This document shows positions 16,016 through 25,386 of a DNA stretch of 45,831 bases, one piece after another. Each line of letters begins with the position of its first letter. Position 1 is the stretch's first letter. The DNA is taken from the NCBI GenBank assembly GCA_934668515.1, contig CAKUNS010000015.1, positions 1 to 45,831 of the forward strand. Direction: 5' to 3'. This stretch comes from an uncultured Eggerthellaceae bacterium. Its GTDB lineage: Bacteria > Actinomycetota > Coriobacteriia > Coriobacteriales > Eggerthellaceae. A model generated the notes under the pieces. It was not told the DNA's origin and did no database searches. It saw nothing but the letters and a program-made list of their open reading frames with translations. The position numbers and the translations under genes were made by a program.

Positions 16016-18634
16016 TTAAAATTCCCCTTTGCATAGAGCATCGATTCTTTCATACGCTCGTTCGCAGCAACGACCGTCACGATACTCGAAGAACTTATCC
16101 ATTCGCTCTTTGAAGACTTTCGTTGGATTGAAACCACGAAGCGAGCAATCCGTCAATTCCTTTTCCAAATCAATCTGAGTACCTACAACAGGCCCAAACC
16201 CGTCTTTCTCATAACTAAAGTAACCTTTCGAATAAGCTTGGGTCCCCGAAAAGAAATCCTCTTTGTCGAATTGGTAATAAATGCAAGGCTTTCCAAGATA
16301 GGACGTTTCAAAAGCCGTTGAAGAATAATCCGTTATCGCAACTGCAGCGTCAGCGAACACCTGCTGTATTGAATCGCCTTTTTGATTGCCGAGCACCTCA
16401 ATATATTCTGGGACCTTCAAAACACCAGCCTCAAGATAGGGGTACGTGTTGGCATGCGGGAAAAAAACGATAGGCATTTGATTTTCCTCGGAAATTTTCT
16501 TTAAAACAGGCGACGCTAATAACTTCTCCCATGCTCTCTTGTAGACGGAATCCCCAAACTCTGGATTAAGCGCCCTTATGTTGCCCTTCCCGAGCTTCTC
16601 GCCGCACAATGAATTTCGCCATGTCGGCATAATGAGAATCGTTTTTCTATTTGCCTCTTTCCTCAACAACGCATCATGCCGTGGGAAACCTGAAAGAAAA
16701 ACCTGGCGAGGTGTTAGCGAATACTGAGAACCCTGCGACACTATCGAGTTGTGCTCAGCCCGAGCCGTCGTAAGCATAAGATCAATTGGCTTCCCATTCA
16801 GCCACCCCGAAAGATCGTCTTTAGTTACCCCATGCTGTAAAAAGACAAACCGTTTTGATTTATGGTAGTTATCGCCGAAATAAGAATGCACAAAGCCATC
16901 CGCGTGACTACTAATAATCGTCGAGCATCCCCTCAACGCCCGCTCATAATCTTTAGTACCAAAAGGAATCAGGTTGAACCCGTCTTGTTTCAACCTATCC
17001 CAATCTTTAGCCTCTCTTCGAAGTGCGAAATAGCACTTCCTTTCAGGGTGATGATTCAGAACCCATCGATATAAATGCTCTGCATTGTCATCCGCTTGGG
17101 TGTCCCTATCCAAAAAGATCCAAGTTTCGGGATCCGACTGAGGATAATCCCCCCAATTTTTCTCAAAAAGAGAAACCAATTGAGAACACTGTATGGTGTG
17201 GAAGATTCTTTTGCCACCAACCGAAAGGCAGACTTCTTTCTCGCCTTCTTTAAACCAGAAAGACAGGGTATCCCGCTCTTTGCCAATAGGGAACCAGGAA
17301 AAGCACAACGAGTAGAATGGTTTTCCGAAAAGAGTACGCGTTTCGATTTTCGTTTCAAGCGGTTCGATGGCAACGCCGTTAATGCTCATCGAATAATCCG
17401 CATCCGACGATCTAACTAGCATCAAATTTGCCGTCGGGTCAATCCTCTCGATATATATAGTCGAACTACTCGGCGTGGTTCCTTTAAATTGGCTTAAACA
17501 AGCATACTTCATCTCGAAATTAAGCCAGCTACCGGGCATTTTCTCTATCGTAGAGTCGTCGATCAAATCGAATATTTTTCCGAGCAAATCCCAGAAAACG
17601 ACGTCAAGACCCTCGGCAATGAAACGATGAGTCTTTTCCTCATGTCCAACCAGGGCTTTAAAATACCACTGGAGATCGTACAGAACTGTTTTCTGGATAT
17701 AGAAAGGAACGTGCCCGCGTTCTTCCAAAGCTCGCTCAAGCAAGTTGAGCTTCCCTCTCAAAAGAACTGTAGAGAACTTATCCGGGCTGCTCCACGCAGA
17801 GTCCAGAGTCGATGAGCCGTCTTCCCTCTTTCTATAGTAGTAAATAGGCTCACGCAAATACGCAACACGACCTGCCTTCTGATAAAGAAGATAACAATTC
17901 AGAAAATGCGCATCTTCGAAATTCGGCTTAATACGCTCGTCGAACCGCAATTCAACTTCCTCGATGCCTGAGATCTTGAAAAAACTCTTACTTGCCGATA
18001 AGGTAATCGGCATATAGTCATCGTCTACGTTGTAAAGCGATACTTCGCTATCGAACTCCGATCGAAGCGGGTGATTATCAAAGTATTCACCCTTGGTTTC
18101 ATTGAAGAAAACAATTCGACAGGTAATAAAACGCAAGTCGGGATAGGCAACTATAGCTTTATCAACTTCTTCGAAATACGAACGAGAAACAAAATCATCC
18201 GGGTCAATGAATGTAACCCAGTCCCCTGTCGCGTAATCAAGACCGACGTTTCTCGCGCTCGCCTGACCGCCATTCTCCTTGCGGATATACTTAATAAGAT
18301 CTGGATAACGAGCCACCCATTCGGCGATCTTTGCCGCAGTACCATCAGTGGAACCGTCGTCCACTAAAACCAGCTGAAGCTGATCCTTCTTGATAGTCTG
18401 GTTAAGCATATTTTCCAAATATTCATCCAAGTATTTCTCAACATTGTAAACAGCCGAGACGACGCTAAATGAATTCGCGCTAGCATATGAATCCTGTGAA
18501 AAACGACTCGGGCCACCCCCCTCAAGGCGTTCCCTCTGAATAGCGAGAACTGCCTTCTCCGGAAGGATCTCTTTGCTTTTGCGAAATACCTTTTTTTTGA
18601 TTTTCTTCTTAAAATTTGCCGAAAACGACCCCAT
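16016..18634 (-). CDS. Fusion polymerase: N-terminal GT2 + C-terminal CDP-alditol phosphotransferase (TagF/TarL-type)
   Basis: 872 residues in two catalytic units. A basic N-terminus (FKKKIKKKVFRKSKE) suits membrane association. The GT2 domain starts near residue 55 with SVVSAVYNVEKYLDEYLEN, followed by VDDGSTDGT and DPDDFVS as the metal site. A middle region of about 200 residues resembles the beta-rich linker of teichoic acid synthases. From about 500 to the end lies a CDP-glycerol glycerophosphotransferase-type domain, with VFLQHGVTKDDLSG near 600 and AITDYSSTAFETSYLGKPC near 770. Such enzymes transfer glycerol- or ribitol-phosphate to a growing wall polymer. The ATG at 18634 is preferred (AGGTG upstream) over GTG at 18643. 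It is the last gene of the tagO-tarIJ cluster. Alternating sugar and alditol-phosphate addition is inferred. Confidence 0.86.
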   Translation of the reverse strand: MGSFSANFKKKIKKKVFRKSKEILPEKAVLAIQRERLEGGGPSRFSQDSYASANSFSVVSAVYNVEKYLDEYLENMLNQTIKKDQLQLVLVDDGSTDGTAAKIAEWVARYPDLIKYIRKENGGQASARNVGLDYATGDWVTFIDPDDFVSRSYFEEVDKAIVAYPDLRFITCRIVFFNETKGEYFDNHPLRSEFDSEVSLYNVDDDYMPITLSASKSFFKISGIEEVELRFDERIKPNFEDAHFLNCYLLYQKAGRVAYLREPIYYYRKREDGSSTLDSAWSSPDKFSTVLLRGKLNLLERALEERGHVPFYIQKTVLYDLQWYFKALVGHEEKTHRFIAEGLDVVFWDLLGKIFDLIDDSTIEKMPGSWLNFEMKYACLSQFKGTTPSSSTIYIERIDPTANLMLVRSSDADYSMSINGVAIEPLETKIETRTLFGKPFYSLCFSWFPIGKERDTLSFWFKEGEKEVCLSVGGKRIFHTIQCSQLVSLFEKNWGDYPQSDPETWIFLDRDTQADDNAEHLYRWVLNHHPERKCYFALRREAKDWDRLKQDGFNLIPFGTKDYERALRGCSTIISSHADGFVHSYFGDNYHKSKRFVFLQHGVTKDDLSGWLNGKPIDLMLTTARAEHNSIVSQGSQYSLTPRQVFLSGFPRHDALLRKEANRKTILIMPTWRNSLCGEKLGKGNIRALNPEFGDSVYKRAWEKLLASPVLKKISEENQMPIVFFPHANTYPYLEAGVLKVPEYIEVLGNQKGDSIQQVFADAAVAITDYSSTAFETSYLGKPCIYYQFDKEDFFSGTQAYSKGYFSYEKDGFGPVVGTQIDLEKELTDCSLRGFNPTKVFKERMDKFFEYRDGRCCERAYERIDALCKGEF

Positions 18635-18670
18635 TGAATTCACCTATCTTCATCGATCGCGCACGACCGC

Positions 18671-20785
18671 TTACCACAAATCGCGCTCGGTGTTCCCGAT
18701 AAGCTCCAAGATCAGCTTTTCCTCGGAGCTTAATTCTGTATCGGAAGAAGCGAGCACCCTGCACGTCATCGCGTAATCGCGATCGCGTAAACGACTTTGC
18801 AAAACACTTAATTCCGTATAGTCTAGCCCATACCTCTCAATTAAGTTGAGGATCCTTTTATAGATCCTGATGTTTGAATGCGGATCATCCCATGTACTCA
18901 CAGAGACGTGCTCATCGGCTGGGTCCCAAGAAACATGATAGTAGTCATAATCCGCAGCGACAGATATTACTTTTGCCCTCAGATAGGATTCAAGAACGAA
19001 GGGGATATCCTCGGGCATATCATCCGGAAATCGAATATCTGATATCAAATCCCTGCGAAAAAGTTTCAATGGCGCAAAGGTCCAGCAAATCTTCGAATCG
19101 CGAATGTCCGCTTTTGGCTGATTATGCGTGAACATTGAACGTGGCGTTTTCCTGCCATTCTCGCCGATCAGCTTAACCAACAGAACATCGCTTTGCCATT
19201 CAACCGCATGATCGAGCATACGTTCAATCGCTTCCGGTCCCAACCAATCATCCGCGTCTAGAAAGAAGACAAACCTCCCCTTCGACCTTTCTAGTCCGCA
19301 ATTCCTAGGTCGAGAGGGAGAACCCGAGGGCTTCGCAAACCTCTCCACATCAAACAGCCCCGGATAACGATCAGCATAGTTTTTGACTACTTCCCAGGTT
19401 TCATCTGAAGAGCAATCGTCGGTTATTACTACCTGCATTCGATCCTTAGGATACGTCTGAGCCAGAATCGATTCGATGCATTTATTTATCTTCGACCCAG
19501 CATTGTAGGCAGGAGCAACAATGCTGATATCGATTCCATGAGGATCCTCGTTCGACAGGAGATCGTAAGCCTTTTTCTTTCCAGGGGAATCCAGCGGAGG
19601 AACAAACACCTCTTCGTAGATTCTCTCAGTCGAATGCCCATCGCAGGCGCTCATGAACTTATCGCGAAATGATCGAACCCTCTGAACATCAAATACTTCA
19701 GGGATTCTCGTCAAATAATCAATCAACTCAGCGTTTTCACGGAACACTGGACCAGGCGTCAGCGAATCATAATCGTAGTAAAAGCCACGCCAATCGCAAT
19801 AATCATCGACGTCATAAGCAAAGAACGCCATTGGCCTTCCGAAAAGGGAATATTCAAAGACCAGGGACGAATAATCCGAGACGCACGCATCGGCAACGCA
19901 CAGCAATTCATCAATAGGGAGCGTGTTGGAAACATCAATCGCGAATTCCGAGCAATCTTCGGGAATCTCAGGCGTTTTCTTCACAAACGGATGATGCTTA
20001 ATCAACAACACCCATTCTTTCTCAAGAGCATCTTTCAAGCCAGCGATATCAAGCTTGTCTGGCCCCTGAGCCTGCGACACCCTTCCCCGAAAGGTCGGTG
20101 CATACAAAAGAACCTTTTTGCCCTTTGCCTTTGGAACGGCCTCCTCCACATTGCTTTTCGACTGAGCGATAAAATGCTCGTCGAAGAATTTATCCGTTCG
20201 GCTGACGCCAAGAGGCCGAACAACGCCCGGCTGATCCCCTAAAACCATCGCCTCTTCGTAAGCCCAGACCACCTCAGGGCTACTGACAGTAACCAACGAA
20301 AGGTTCTTGTAAAACGGATGTCGGAGTAATTGCTTGCGGTTTCCCCCGAATTTCAGATCGGCTGTGCTCATACCCCATTTTTTGAACGCGCCACACGCGT
20401 GCCATAGCTGCACAACGCGGGTTTCGGGCCGAAGATCGATGCAGCTAACCAAATCGGACGCGTCAGACAAGAAAACCACCTCAACACGCGAGATGTCGTG
20501 AAGGGCATTAACGCAGTTTTTAAGATACTGACAATGCGAAACGTGATTTTGATTTAACGAAAGATAACGCGGGGACTTCCCTGGATCTTCTTGTAAACGC
20601 CTAAACATTAAATCAAAGCTGTCAGGCATTTCGGTTTCTTTAGTTTCCAAAAAAAGGACGCGACCACGAGCCACAGGTTTTCTGGAAAAGTACTTGTACA
20701 TCAAAGGAAAAAGCAGTCCGAGCGAAGCGTCTTTTACCAACCTTTTAACAGATCGCTTGGCGAGCGACACGACCTTACTTTTCAC
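18671..20785 (-). CDS. Fusion polymerase: N-terminal CDP-alditol phosphotransferase + C-terminal GT2
   Basis: 704 residues, with the same two domain types as the next gene but in reverse order. The phosphotransferase part covers about 30-390 and has VVQLWHACGAFKKWG near 128, APTFRGR, IKHHPFV and ACVSDYSSLVFEYSLFGRP near 305, all family signatures. The GT2 part begins near 420 (DISIVAPAYNAGSKINKC) and has DDCSSDETW and LDADDWLG as nucleotide and metal sites. GTG at 20785 is the likely start because it overlaps the previous stop as GTGA and has AAAGGTG before it; an ATG nine codons upstream lies within the previous gene. The product would add an alditol-phosphate and a sugar to a lipid-linked polymer at the inner membrane face. 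Confidence 0.86.
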   Translation of the reverse strand: MKSKVVSLAKRSVKRLVKDASLGLLFPLMYKYFSRKPVARGRVLFLETKETEMPDSFDLMFRRLQEDPGKSPRYLSLNQNHVSHCQYLKNCVNALHDISRVEVVFLSDASDLVSCIDLRPETRVVQLWHACGAFKKWGMSTADLKFGGNRKQLLRHPFYKNLSLVTVSSPEVVWAYEEAMVLGDQPGVVRPLGVSRTDKFFDEHFIAQSKSNVEEAVPKAKGKKVLLYAPTFRGRVSQAQGPDKLDIAGLKDALEKEWVLLIKHHPFVKKTPEIPEDCSEFAIDVSNTLPIDELLCVADACVSDYSSLVFEYSLFGRPMAFFAYDVDDYCDWRGFYYDYDSLTPGPVFRENAELIDYLTRIPEVFDVQRVRSFRDKFMSACDGHSTERIYEEVFVPPLDSPGKKKAYDLLSNEDPHGIDISIVAPAYNAGSKINKCIESILAQTYPKDRMQVVITDDCSSDETWEVVKNYADRYPGLFDVERFAKPSGSPSRPRNCGLERSKGRFVFFLDADDWLGPEAIERMLDHAVEWQSDVLLVKLIGENGRKTPRSMFTHNQPKADIRDSKICWTFAPLKLFRRDLISDIRFPDDMPEDIPFVLESYLRAKVISVAADYDYYHVSWDPADEHVSVSTWDDPHSNIRIYKRILNLIERYGLDYTELSVLQSRLRDRDYAMTCRVLASSDTELSSEEKLILELIGNTERDLW

Positions 20786-21945
20786 AATGCACCTTTCGCT
20801 AGTCCCTCGCATACAAAATCAGCAAGGGCCTCGGCAGGATCGACGGAAGCTCCGTCGAACGCAGCCCCAACAAAGTTATCCAGTTGGCTGAATTCATAAT
20901 TTCGTGAACCGTCTTTCAAACCCTCGACCGCCTTAGACAAACTCCCGCAATCAAAGAAAACCAAGTCGGGGCATTTCACGGTCGGGTCGACATTCAGTCC
21001 AGGCGTATAACGGTAATGGTTTATATCCGGTTCAAAAAACAGAACGGGCTTTTTGAGCAGATAGGCTTCATAAACAATTGAAGAGTAATCGGTAATAACC
21101 AGATCCGCTTCAAGCAGCCGTTCTAAAGAGCTTTCAACCACATCGCTCCCTGAAGCCAAAGGGTGGTCGGACCACAAAAGATCAAAAGCGCTCCCATCAA
21201 GACACTCGGGCATCGCCTGCTTAAGGACAGCAAATGGATCCGTATCGTTGTCGTACTTGCGAATAGTAGGGGCAAAAAGCACGCGGTACTTGTCTGTTTC
21301 GCCACAGACCCCAATATTTGACGAGCCGAGTTCGAGGAGCCTGCGATATTCAGGTCGGCCGAGTGGTATCACCCTATCGACTGGACAAGAAAACGCCTCT
21401 GAGAAAGCCGCTCGCGCCCCCTCACCGGAGCAGATGACCCAAGAATTATTTCGATGGATCTTGAAAAGCTCAGCTTCCTCACGCGTATGACCCTCAGGCA
21501 TATCAAGACACTGGTAGCCAAACTTCTTAAAAGCGCCGAACGCGTGCCAAAGCTGAATCACAACTGGCTCAACAGGAATGTCATCATTGAAAGAATTCGG
21601 CGCATCTTCGCGAACGCTTCTTAACGACAGCAAGCTTATTACCGGATCATACCTGTCTATTACACAGACTCGACAACGCGCCAAATGGTAGATCTGACGA
21701 AACACCAGCTTAATATACGCAAGCGTTTCGCCTTTCTTTAAATGCCCGGACAGAAAGACGACTGCATATCCATATCGTTCAAAAGCTTTTGCGCACTCAA
21801 GATAATCGTAAGAAGGGGTTTTTGACTTCCTGGAAACAAACAAGACCTCATCGCGACGAGGGAAGCAACAGCACATGCGATAGACAACATTAAACAGTCC
21901 ACCCGCCAGCGGAACGAAAAATCGCTTTAAAAGACCTTTGCTCAT
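20782..21945 (-). CDS. CDP-glycerol/ribitol phosphotransferase family protein (TagB/TarB/TarK-like)
   Basis: 387 residues, one stand-alone phosphotransferase domain. It has the family motif VVIQLWHAFGAFKKFG near 135, APTIRKYDND near 225, and LVITDYSSIVYEAYLLKKPVLF near 285, where the DYSS segment binds the alditol-phosphate donor. Short single-domain members often act as primases that place the first one or two alditol-phosphate units on the lipid-linked disaccharide (TagB/TarF roles), but the length alone does not decide this. The start codon lies five bases after the stop of tarJ, with a modest AGG site, and the end overlaps the next gene by four bases. Hydrophobic residues at the N-terminus may be an amphipathic membrane-binding helix. 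Confidence 0.84.
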   Translation of the reverse strand: MSKGLLKRFFVPLAGGLFNVVYRMCCCFPRRDEVLFVSRKSKTPSYDYLECAKAFERYGYAVVFLSGHLKKGETLAYIKLVFRQIYHLARCRVCVIDRYDPVISLLSLRSVREDAPNSFNDDIPVEPVVIQLWHAFGAFKKFGYQCLDMPEGHTREEAELFKIHRNNSWVICSGEGARAAFSEAFSCPVDRVIPLGRPEYRRLLELGSSNIGVCGETDKYRVLFAPTIRKYDNDTDPFAVLKQAMPECLDGSAFDLLWSDHPLASGSDVVESSLERLLEADLVITDYSSIVYEAYLLKKPVLFFEPDINHYRYTPGLNVDPTVKCPDLVFFDCGSLSKAVEGLKDGSRNYEFSQLDNFVGAAFDGASVDPAEALADFVCEGLAKGAL

Positions 21946-21949
21946 TTGC

Positions 21950-22975
21950 CTAGAGATTCCACTTCATGATGGTTTTACCACCGCTCTTGCGAAGATCCGT
22001 CTCAAAGGCTTTCGAGATGTCGCGAATCGAAGACACGGTCTGCACGCTGCCCACCAACGATGTCAAATAATCTACAATCGCAGGCTGTTGTGCATACAGA
22101 GCGGCAACAGCCTGGAAGTCGGCACGACCACTTCTGCTGCTTCCGAAAAGCCGCATGCCCTTTTCCAACACCATGCGAGTATTAATGGGAACAGGGTTTT
22201 CGGAAACGCCCAATAGCGAAACGGTTGCTTCAGGTTTGGAGTATCGAATTATCTGATCGATTGCCGAAGCGGATCCATCTCCGCCACAGCATTCGAAGGC
22301 ATGATCGATCGAAAGAGAATCGGGGATATCGCACGTTAGGCAGACATCGTCAGCAAAGGTGAAATCATTCAGCTTGTAATCGTTACGCCCAAAAACATGA
22401 ATTTGAGCTTCAGGAAAACGAGACTTCAACAATAGCGACACGATGAATCCGAGATTTCCATCGCCCCAAACTGCAAGATCTTTTCTATCTTCGTGAGCAA
22501 TTGCATCAAAACGCGTCACGGCATGCATCGCCACGCTAACCAGCTCGGTAAATGCCGCAACTTCATCATTGACGGCATCTGGAAGCGAAACCACCCTGGA
22601 CAAAGGCAAGGCGACAAGTTCCTGCATGAAACCGTCGAAACCGCTGCCGCAAAAACGACTGCTCCTCATATAGTTTTCAGCTCTAAAAAGATCATGTTCG
22701 AGCGGCGCGTTAGGCACCAAAACCACTCGATCGCCCGAAGAAAAAACCCCGTTAGGGTCACTGATAACTTCCCCAATAGCCTCGTGAATCAATGCCATGG
22801 GTAATTTTTCAGCAAGAACCTCGATGCTACGAGCGCCTCGGTAATAGCGCATATCGGCATTGCATATAGAGAGAAAAGTCGGACGAATGATCACGTCCGT
22901 TTCCGCAGGCTGCAAATCAAGAAGCACTGGCTCAAAAACGCGCGGCGATGTAAGTCGGTAGACGCAATTCAGCAT
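21950..22975 (-). CDS. tarJ: Ribulose-5-phosphate reductase (ribitol-5-phosphate-forming)
   Basis: 341 residues. A medium-chain alcohol dehydrogenase of the TarJ group, which reduces ribulose-5-phosphate to ribitol-5-phosphate with NADPH. Segments that agree closely with TarJ as I know it are LPMALIHEAIGEV, AVWGDGNLGFI (cofactor site), HVFGRNDYKLNDF, DHAFECCGGDGS and LEKGMRLFGSSRSGR. Cys38 of SICNADMRYYRG and His64/Glu65 of IHEA are candidate zinc ligands. It starts two bases after the tarI stop, and tarI/tarJ are normally adjacent and work as a complex. The neighbouring cytidylyltransferase makes this a CDP-ribitol supply pair rather than a generic alcohol dehydrogenase. Confidence 0.93.
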   Translation of the reverse strand: MLNCVYRLTSPRVFEPVLLDLQPAETDVIIRPTFLSICNADMRYYRGARSIEVLAEKLPMALIHEAIGEVISDPNGVFSSGDRVVLVPNAPLEHDLFRAENYMRSSRFCGSGFDGFMQELVALPLSRVVSLPDAVNDEVAAFTELVSVAMHAVTRFDAIAHEDRKDLAVWGDGNLGFIVSLLLKSRFPEAQIHVFGRNDYKLNDFTFADDVCLTCDIPDSLSIDHAFECCGGDGSASAIDQIIRYSKPEATVSLLGVSENPVPINTRMVLEKGMRLFGSSRSGRADFQAVAALYAQQPAIVDYLTSLVGSVQTVSSIRDISKAFETDLRKSGGKTIMKWNL

Positions 22976-22977
22976 AG

Positions 22978-23694
22978 CTAACCTTCGATCAACGCAGTCG
23001 CAACTCGTAAATCCTGCGGATAAGTGATTTTCATGTTAGAGACATCACCTTGGGCGAGAGCAACCTTCTCACCGCGTAAAACAAAAATCTTGCATGCGTC
23101 CGTTAGCGTTTGCTCCTCCTCGGGCGTCAAACTACTCATTAGGCGCTCTAATTCATGCAACTTGAAGCTCTGGGGCGTTTGACCCTGATACAAGATATTT
23201 CTACTTGGAATATTCGAAATCTCGGTTCCGTTAAGACTTTCGACGATCGTGTCCGTAGCCGGAACAACGGTGTCGCAAGCACCCACCTCTTGGGCAAGGC
23301 GAATATTGTCATCAATAATGCGATACGAAACGAACGGTCGGACAGCATCGTGGGTGACCAGAACGGTTTCGGCGTCGGTTTCAAAGTGGTTGCGAACATA
23401 CGAAACAGCGTTTCTTACCGTTTCATTTCTCGTGGCGCCACCCGCAGTCACGATGACAGAGTCAGCGAATTGAGGACAAAAGCGCTTCAACAAGTCTTGC
23501 GTTTGATGAATCCAAGCCTGGGGGCAAAGCACTATCACAGCAGCAAACCGACCAGATACGCAAAACTTCTCGATGGTGTGAACGATGATGGGCTTGGAAC
23601 CAAGCATCAAGAACTGCTTCGGCTTGTCATGGTTTCCCATGCGGGTTCCAGACCCTCCTGCAAGAATGGCAGCGAACGCTTTTGAGTCGTTCAC
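22978..23694 (-). CDS. tarI: Ribitol-5-phosphate cytidylyltransferase
   Basis: 238 residues, IspD/TarI fold. It would make CDP-ribitol from CTP and ribitol-5-phosphate. The nucleotide-binding loop is AILAGGSGTRMG near 9-20 followed by KPKQF; other TarI-like stretches are VTAGGATRNETV, THDAVRPFVSYRIIDDNI, YQGQTPQSFKLHEL and LTDACKIFVLRGEKVALA. These C-terminal stretches match TarI better than IspD, and the adjoining tarJ gene supports the choice. The start is GTG at 23694, with AGGAGG six bases upstream. It lies nine bases after the exporter ATPase gene and two before tarJ, so the whole set is co-transcribed. Confidence 0.92.
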   Translation of the reverse strand: MNDSKAFAAILAGGSGTRMGNHDKPKQFLMLGSKPIIVHTIEKFCVSGRFAAVIVLCPQAWIHQTQDLLKRFCPQFADSVIVTAGGATRNETVRNAVSYVRNHFETDAETVLVTHDAVRPFVSYRIIDDNIRLAQEVGACDTVVPATDTIVESLNGTEISNIPSRNILYQGQTPQSFKLHELERLMSSLTPEEEQTLTDACKIFVLRGEKVALAQGDVSNMKITYPQDLRVATALIEG

Positions 23695-23703
23695 AACAAC
23701 CTC

Positions 23704-24495
23704 CTAGTAATTCTTCTCGTAAAACGCGACCGCGTCATCGATGGTCGAATCGTACATCAGCTTGCCCTTGTCAAGAACCAAACCTCTGGTGCAGAACTCC
23801 TGCGCCGCTGACGAATCGTGGGTAACGAACAAAACCGTTACGTCTTCCTTCGACATGATCTCGCGCATGCGCTTGATGCACTTCGCTTTAAAGCTTTTGT
23901 CGCCAACGGAAAGAGCCTCGTCTACGACAAGGATATCGGGGTCGATGGAGGCGGCGAAAGCAAAACCCAGTCGGGCCTTCATACCGCTGGAATACGACTT
24001 CATTGGCTGATCGATGTACACGCCCAAATCGGCGAAGTCGATAACCGCTTCCTCTACCTCTTTGAACTCAGCTTTAGACATACCCAAAACCTGGCTGCGA
24101 AGAGACAAATTCTCGCGACCGGTAAGCTGGCCATCAAAGCCTGCGTTCAACTCGAGCAGAGCACTGACACGACCGTCGACAGTGACCGTTCCGCTTGTAG
24201 GGTGACTAACGCCCGTGATCATCTTCAGGGCCGTGCTTTTACCGGCGCCGTTTCGGCCAATAAGCGCAACCGCTTCGCCTTTTTTGATTGAGAAGGACAA
24301 GTCGTCATTCGCATTGACCTCCGCAACCAGCTCGCGCGTATTCCGATTGAACAAACCCAGAAAGCGACCACGGTCTGACTTGTACAAACGATAGGTTTTC
24401 GTAACGTGATCGAAGCGAATAACGGTTTGATCGCTTACCGCTCCGCGTGATCCAAGCGACTGCAGCAACGACGATTCTGCGGCATCAAAGGACAT
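23704..24495 (-). CDS. tagH: ABC exporter ATPase for wall polymer (TagH/Wzt-like)
   Basis: 263 residues. Walker A GRNGAGKST near 78, Q-loop region, ABC signature as SYSSGMKARLGFA near 166, Walker B ILVVDEALSVGD near 186 and the switch histidine in FVTHDS near 226. The VNANDDLSFSIKKGEAVALIG opening and the LELNAGFDGQLTGREN segment are typical of the TagH/Wzt/RfbE group, which powers export of lipid-linked teichoic acid or O-antigen. It lacks the long C-terminal extension of Bacillus TagH. ATG at 24495 (GGAGG upstream) is preferred over the TTG two codons before. It overlaps the permease gene by 11 bases, so the two subunits are translationally coupled. Symbol given by role and context. Confidence 0.9.
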   Translation of the reverse strand: MSFDAAESSLLQSLGSRGAVSDQTVIRFDHVTKTYRLYKSDRGRFLGLFNRNTRELVAEVNANDDLSFSIKKGEAVALIGRNGAGKSTALKMITGVSHPTSGTVTVDGRVSALLELNAGFDGQLTGRENLSLRSQVLGMSKAEFKEVEEAVIDFADLGVYIDQPMKSYSSGMKARLGFAFAASIDPDILVVDEALSVGDKSFKAKCIKRMREIMSKEDVTVLFVTHDSSAAQEFCTRGLVLDKGKLMYDSTIDDAVAFYEKNY

Positions 24496-25303
24496 CGGCA
24501 ACCTCCTCGTTGAAGTGTTTATACACTGCAGCCATCACGACCAAGGTGAGCAGGAACACCACCGCAAAGCAAGCAAGCGAGACGGGGTTTTCCCAGACCC
24601 AAAGCTTGTCACAAATAGCATTGCGGAAGGCGGTAACGAAGAACGTGATCGGGTTGAACAGCATGACGTTTGCCGCCCAGCCAAACCCAGAGGTTTCAAG
24701 AACGCTCATATTGAAAAGAACGCCCGAAAGCCAAAATAACGGTTGCTGAAATGCTTTCATCAGCTGTCCAAAGTCTTTGCTGATGCCGGAAAGCTGGGAC
24801 ATCATTATTGAAACCATGTCCCAAAACACAAACATGAGAATCAGCAGGAACGGGACCTGAATCAAATGGATATCCCAAGGCATTCCATATGCTGCATAAA
24901 TTACAAACAGCAAAACAAACAGAACAGAGTTAATCAGCAAAACCGAAAGAGAATACAAAGTGGATATACCACTGAGGGGGAACTTGACCTTATTAACTAG
25001 GTACGCATATCTGTGCAGCACATCCGATCCCGTACCTATCATGTCGGACATATAGAACCACGGAATGATGCCGGAAACCAACCAAACGAAGTATGGGTAA
25101 TCGGCGCTGGACGAATCGCCCGCACGAAGGCCCACCTCAAGAGCAAACCAGAAAACAGCAATGAAGACGATAGGCTTCACCGCAAGCCAAGCCCAACCTA
25201 ACGCAGCGCCGCGAGCCTTCTTCATAAGCTCGAACACAGCCAAGTGGCCGATTTGCTTTCGCCACTCCCAATGGTCTTTCAATATCGTAGAGAGGGTTCC
25301 CAA
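24485..25303 (-). CDS. tagG: ABC-2 type permease for wall polymer export (TagG/Wzm-like)
   Basis: 272 residues with six predicted membrane helices, the family's usual size. The N-terminal segment HLAVFELMKKARGAALGWAW resembles the amphipathic gate helix of TagG/Wzm, and later helices include VWLVSGIIPWFYM and FQQPLFWLSGVLFNMS, typical of ABC-2 polysaccharide exporters. TTG at 25303 is the best start: AAGGAG lies six bases upstream, while longer in-frame extensions run into the LCP gene. It lies 84 bp after the LCP gene. With TagH it would move the undecaprenyl-linked polymer to the outer face of the membrane. Substrate follows from the tarIJ neighbours. Confidence 0.88.
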   Translation of the reverse strand: MGTLSTILKDHWEWRKQIGHLAVFELMKKARGAALGWAWLAVKPIVFIAVFWFALEVGLRAGDSSSADYPYFVWLVSGIIPWFYMSDMIGTGSDVLHRYAYLVNKVKFPLSGISTLYSLSVLLINSVLFVLLFVIYAAYGMPWDIHLIQVPFLLILMFVFWDMVSIMMSQLSGISKDFGQLMKAFQQPLFWLSGVLFNMSVLETSGFGWAANVMLFNPITFFVTAFRNAICDKLWVWENPVSLACFAVVFLLTLVVMAAVYKHFNEEVADVL

Positions 25304-25386
25304 GAAAAACTCCTTGCAGTTCAAAAGGCGAGCAACCTTACTAATTGTAATGGAAACCAGATCAAGCCGCCGAAACGCGAAAGAAT

